The translations under genes were made by a program, and so were the position numbers. A DNA stretch of 16,332 bases from Alphaproteobacteria bacterium (lineage in GTDB: Bacteria > Pseudomonadota > Alphaproteobacteria > UBA2136 > UBA6156), in NCBI GenBank assembly GCA_027489415.1, contig JAIXZU010000038.1:1-16332 (forward strand). The letters run 5' to 3'. The notes under the pieces are model-generated. The model saw nothing but the letters and a program-made list of their open reading frames with translations, searched no databases and had not been told where the DNA came from. Below are positions 14,104-16,332 of this stretch, in pieces. How positions within the stretch are numbered: position 1 is the first letter of the stretch; each line of letters opens with the position of its first letter.

Positions 14104-14721
14104 ATGAATTTGCTGCTGGACTTCGACGGCACCCTCCTCAACACCCGCGCACGGCTACACCGCCTCTTCAACCATCTGGTGCCGCAGTCCCGTCTGACGG
14201 AGGACGCTTATTGGGAATACAAACGCGCCAAAACCAACCACGCCACCATGCTCGCCACCCTCTTCGCGTACACGCCGGAGGCGATAAAAATCTTCGAAAC
14301 CGAGTGGCTCACCGCCATCGAGCAACCGAAGTGGCTGGCGCTGGACGAACCCTACGTAGGCACCACCGAGCACCTCGCCCACCTCGCCCAACACTGCCAA
14401 CTGCACCTCCTCACCGCCCGCCAATTCCCCGCCATGGTCGAAGATCAAATCACCCGCTTCGGCTGGCACCCCTACTTCACCAACCTCTTCGTCACCGGCC
14501 CGGGGCGGGACAAAGCCGCCACCGTCACCGGCCTCCAACTTAGCCCCACGGACTGGCTGGTGGGGGACACCGGCCACGACATCCTCGTCGGCCAAAAACT
14601 CGGCCTCCGCACCGCCGCCGTCACCAACGGCTTCCTAAGCGAAGAATCCCTCACCCCCTACAACCCCACCATCCTCCTCCCCGCCTTCCCCGCCTTCAAC
14701 CCGCTCGCAAACCATCCCTAA
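14104..14721 (+). CDS. HAD-superfamily phosphatase
   Basis: A 205-residue haloacid-dehalogenase-type hydrolase, probably a phosphatase acting on a sugar phosphate or similar small molecule. All four HAD motifs are visible: D6 and D8 in LLLDFDGTLLNT, T104 in LLTARQF, K137 in GRDKAAT, and D155 and D159 in WLVGDTGHDI. A mostly helical cap fits between motifs I and II (about residues 15-85). The start at 14104 puts motif I at the very N-terminus; AAGGGG about 9 nt upstream supports it, while the reading frame upstream to 13999 overlaps the epimerase gene and is spurious. It is last in the ATP-grasp/epimerase/HAD set and is followed by a palindromic element. The substrate is unknown. Confidence 0.9.
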   Translation: MNLLLDFDGTLLNTRARLHRLFNHLVPQSRLTEDAYWEYKRAKTNHATMLATLFAYTPEAIKIFETEWLTAIEQPKWLALDEPYVGTTEHLAHLAQHCQLHLLTARQFPAMVEDQITRFGWHPYFTNLFVTGPGRDKAATVTGLQLSPTDWLVGDTGHDILVGQKLGLRTAAVTNGFLSEESLTPYNPTILLPAFPAFNPLANHP

Positions 14722-14734
14722 AATAGGGACGAGG

Positions 14735-14858
14735 GAATTCGCTGGGCGGGAGGGATTTTTGATTTTCTTCCGTGGGCGAGGAGCGCAGCGTACAAATAAG
14801 TACGTGAGCACCGCAGGACGCGGAAAAAATCAAAAAGCACCCCGCTCCAGTAGAATTC
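14735..14858. repeat. 124-bp imperfect palindromic element in a convergent gap
   Basis: Two GAATTC hexamers (14735-14740 and 14853-14858) bound an imperfect inverted repeat. The outer arms pair through TTTTTGATTTT (left, 14756-14766) with AAAATCAAAAA (right, within 14826-14836) and flanking GC-rich bases. The middle is looser (GGAGCGCAG against GTGAGCACC), and the centre is a CGTAC/GTACG stem with an AAATAA loop (14789-14804). It lies between the HAD gene (+) and the efflux lipoprotein gene (-), each ending within about 15 bp. It could be a dispersed repeat of the REP/palindromic-element kind, a large bidirectional terminator, or both. No ORF is supported inside it. Confidence 0.8.
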
Positions 14859-14862
14859 GTAG

Positions 14863-16224
14863 CTAATAGGCCTCCGTAGTAAATCCGCCGCCTAATGCCC
14901 GCACCAGTTGAACGGTCGCATTCAACCCATCAACCTTAGCCGATATCTCAGCATCCCGCGCACTCAACTCGCTCGTCTGCGTGTTTAATAGCGTCGGCAA
15001 ATCCACCGTTCCCGCCTCCAGCTGCAACTGCGCCAACCGCAGCGCCGTCACCGCATTCTCCGCCGCCACCTGCTGGCTCGTCACCCGCACCGCCGCACTC
15101 TCCCGCGCCGCTAAGGCGTCCGCCACTTCCCCAAAACTCACCAATACCGCCTGCCGGTAATTCGCCACCAGCTCCCGCTGCCGCGCATTGGCTGCCTGTA
15201 AGTTCCCACTGTTCGCCCCACCACTGAAAATCGGTGCCGCCAAACTCGCCGCCGTGTTCAGCGCCAGTTGCGCGGGGTCAATCGCTTGCACCAAACCCGC
15301 ACTCAGGCTCAGGGTGGGGAAAAACGCAGCCCGCGCCACCCCAATATCGGCATCCGCCGCCTTCAAGTTAGCCTCCGCCACCTTCAAGTCCGGCCTGCGC
15401 TCCAGCAAAGCCGCTGGCTGCGCCACCGGCACCTCCGGTAACGCCAGCGCGGTCACTTTGGTCTCGCTCACCGCAAAGTCCTGCGGCGCCACCCCTACCA
15501 GAATCGCCAGCGCACTCTTAAACGTGGCTTCCTGCTCCTTCAAGCTCGCCAAGTTAGCCTCTGCCTGAGCCACCGCCGTCCGCTGCTGCGTCACTTCCAA
15601 CAGTCCGCTGGCCCCAACCCTCAGTCGCGTTTCCAAAAGCGTTAAAATCCGCCTGGATGCCTCTAAACTCTCCTCTGCCAACCCCACCCGCTCGCGCACA
15701 CCCTGTAAATTGAAATACGCCTGCGCCACATCCCCCGCCGTGGTCAGCGCCAGCGCGTCCTTGTCATACCCCGCCGCCGCCAGCTGTGCCCGCGCCGCCG
15801 CCTTGCTCGCACGGTTCGCCCCGAACACATCCACTTCATACGCCGCCGTCACATCGGCACGGGTACTGTTCACCCCATTGCCCCCAATCTCCGCCCGCGA
15901 GTAATCCGAACTCACGCCCCCGCTCACACTCGGCAGCAAACTGGCTCCCGCCACCTTCACACTCGCCCGCGCCTGCGCAATCCGTTCCACACTGGCCAGA
16001 ATATCATTATTTTGCGCCAGCGCCCGCTCCACCAAACCATTCAACTGCGCATCCCCAAACATCGCCCACCAGTCACCCCGCACCGTGGCGTCACGCACCT
16101 CAACGGGGCTTGAACCCCACCCGTTCCCGAACCCCACCTCCGGCCGCACATACTCCGGCACCAAATTGCACCCGCCCAGCACCAACGCTACCACCAAACT
16201 CCCAAAAAACCGAACCTGCACCAT
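14863..16224 (-). CDS. Outer-membrane efflux lipoprotein, NodT/TolC family
   Basis: A 453-residue outer-membrane factor that forms the exit duct of a tripartite exporter. The N-terminus is a lipoprotein signal with lipobox LGGC (Cys19) followed by NLVPEYVRP, typical of NodT-type proteins. Two repeated OEP domains are visible: long Ala/Gln-rich helices (AQARASVKVAGASLLPSVSG and, later, AEANLKAADADIGVARAAFF) and the LERRPDLKVAEANL signature. Length is normal. The ATG at 16224 follows AGAGGTTAG, so the heptamer array itself supplies the GAGG ribosome site. The stop of a MacB-like permease gene lies 28 nt upstream on the same strand. The exporter is thus probably ABC-driven rather than RND-driven, although this family serves both. 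Confidence 0.93.
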   Translation of the reverse strand: MVQVRFFGSLVVALVLGGCNLVPEYVRPEVGFGNGWGSSPVEVRDATVRGDWWAMFGDAQLNGLVERALAQNNDILASVERIAQARASVKVAGASLLPSVSGGVSSDYSRAEIGGNGVNSTRADVTAAYEVDVFGANRASKAAARAQLAAAGYDKDALALTTAGDVAQAYFNLQGVRERVGLAEESLEASRRILTLLETRLRVGASGLLEVTQQRTAVAQAEANLASLKEQEATFKSALAILVGVAPQDFAVSETKVTALALPEVPVAQPAALLERRPDLKVAEANLKAADADIGVARAAFFPTLSLSAGLVQAIDPAQLALNTAASLAAPIFSGGANSGNLQAANARQRELVANYRQAVLVSFGEVADALAARESAAVRVTSQQVAAENAVTALRLAQLQLEAGTVDLPTLLNTQTSELSARDAEISAKVDGLNATVQLVRALGGGFTTEAY

Positions 16225-16265
16225 CTAACCTCTAACCTCTAACATCTCACTTCTACTCACTACTC
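16224..16265. repeat. Degenerate heptanucleotide array across the macB/efflux-lipoprotein junction
   Basis: Six consecutive 7-bp units, read on the minus strand: GAGTAGT, GAGTAGA, AGTGAGA, TGTTAGA, GGTTAGA, GGTTAGA. They run in constant phase from the last codons of the permease gene, across its TAG stop, through the 28-nt gap, and end on the A of the ATG of the lipoprotein gene. Two units equal the one at 5283-5306. The last unit carries GAGG at ribosome-site distance. Confidence 0.8.
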
Positions 16266-16332
16266 AACGCCACCACCGGGTCCAACCCTGCGGCCTTCCG
16301 CGCCGGCACATAGCCAAACACCAGTCCGGTCA
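16253..16332 (-). CDS. macB: MacB-type ABC transporter permease, C-terminal end (partial)
   Basis: Only the last 25 codons and the stop are in the window; the rest lies beyond the right edge. The peptide TGLVFGYVPARKAAGLDPVV followed by ALSSE matches the very conserved C-terminus of MacB/FtsX-fold permeases (GxxFGxxPARKAAxLDPxxAL). In MacB this follows the last transmembrane helix. The full protein would couple ATP hydrolysis to export through the outer-membrane lipoprotein encoded next. Other FtsX-family permeases such as LolC/E share this ending, but the following TolC-family gene favours MacB. Its final codons form the first two units of the heptamer array. Confidence 0.8.
   Translation of the reverse strand, partial: TGLVFGYVPARKAAGLDPVVALSSE

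Noticed and set aside
12095..14171. Two long minus-strand open frames antisense to the ATP-grasp and epimerase genes
   Set aside because: Same antisense effect of high GC at codon position 3; the plus-strand frames have clear enzyme motifs.

Overview
The window looks like chromosomal DNA of a GC-rich proteobacterium, most likely an alphaproteobacterium. This rests on the character of the M29 aminopeptidase, pyruvate kinase, YjcH/ActP pair and NodT-type outer-membrane lipoprotein, and on strongly C-biased third codon positions; no rRNA or other marker fixes the lineage. I see no tRNA, rRNA, insertion sequence, prophage or CRISPR array.

Left part (1-6307), metabolism and transport. An M29 metallo-aminopeptidase (+) faces pyruvate kinase (-) across a shared hairpin terminator. 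A 352-bp divergent region with an AT-rich patch separates pyruvate kinase from a yjcH-actP acetate-uptake operon that ends in a strong terminator. A DUF1275 membrane protein and a small probable lipoprotein follow.

Middle part (6348-14721), a surface-sugar locus. rmlB and rmlA make dTDP-4-keto-6-deoxyglucose. A 3,4-ketoisomerase (FdtA/QdtA type) and a DegT-family aminotransferase (FdtB/QdtB type) would then give a dTDP-3-amino-3,6-dideoxyhexose (Fuc3N or Qui3N). rmlC and rmlD are absent, so this is not a rhamnose cluster. A GT2 glycosyltransferase, an ATP-grasp enzyme, an NAD(P)-dependent sugar epimerase/dehydratase and a HAD phosphatase follow on the same strand. A further glycosyltransferase-like gene lies inverted between rmlA and the ketoisomerase. 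The usual FdtC/QdtC N-acyltransferase is not in the window; the ATP-grasp protein is a speculative stand-in.

Right part (14735-16332). A 124-bp imperfect palindrome with an EcoRI-like hexamer at each end fills the convergent gap. Beyond it, on the minus strand, is an outer-membrane efflux lipoprotein preceded by the last 25 codons of a MacB-type ABC permease, which together point to a MacAB-TolC-like tripartite exporter.

The most unusual signals are not genes. (1) Tandem repeats with an exact 7-bp period but several different unit sequences sit just upstream of start codons at four places. (2) Four genes that begin transcription units share a TGn-TA-type extended -10 box ending only 6-7 nt before the ATG and have no good Shine-Dalgarno sequence, which suggests leaderless mRNAs. 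In two cases the heptamer array abuts this promoter. (3) Asp codons are preceded by purine-ending synonymous codons despite the genome's strong preference for C at that position.
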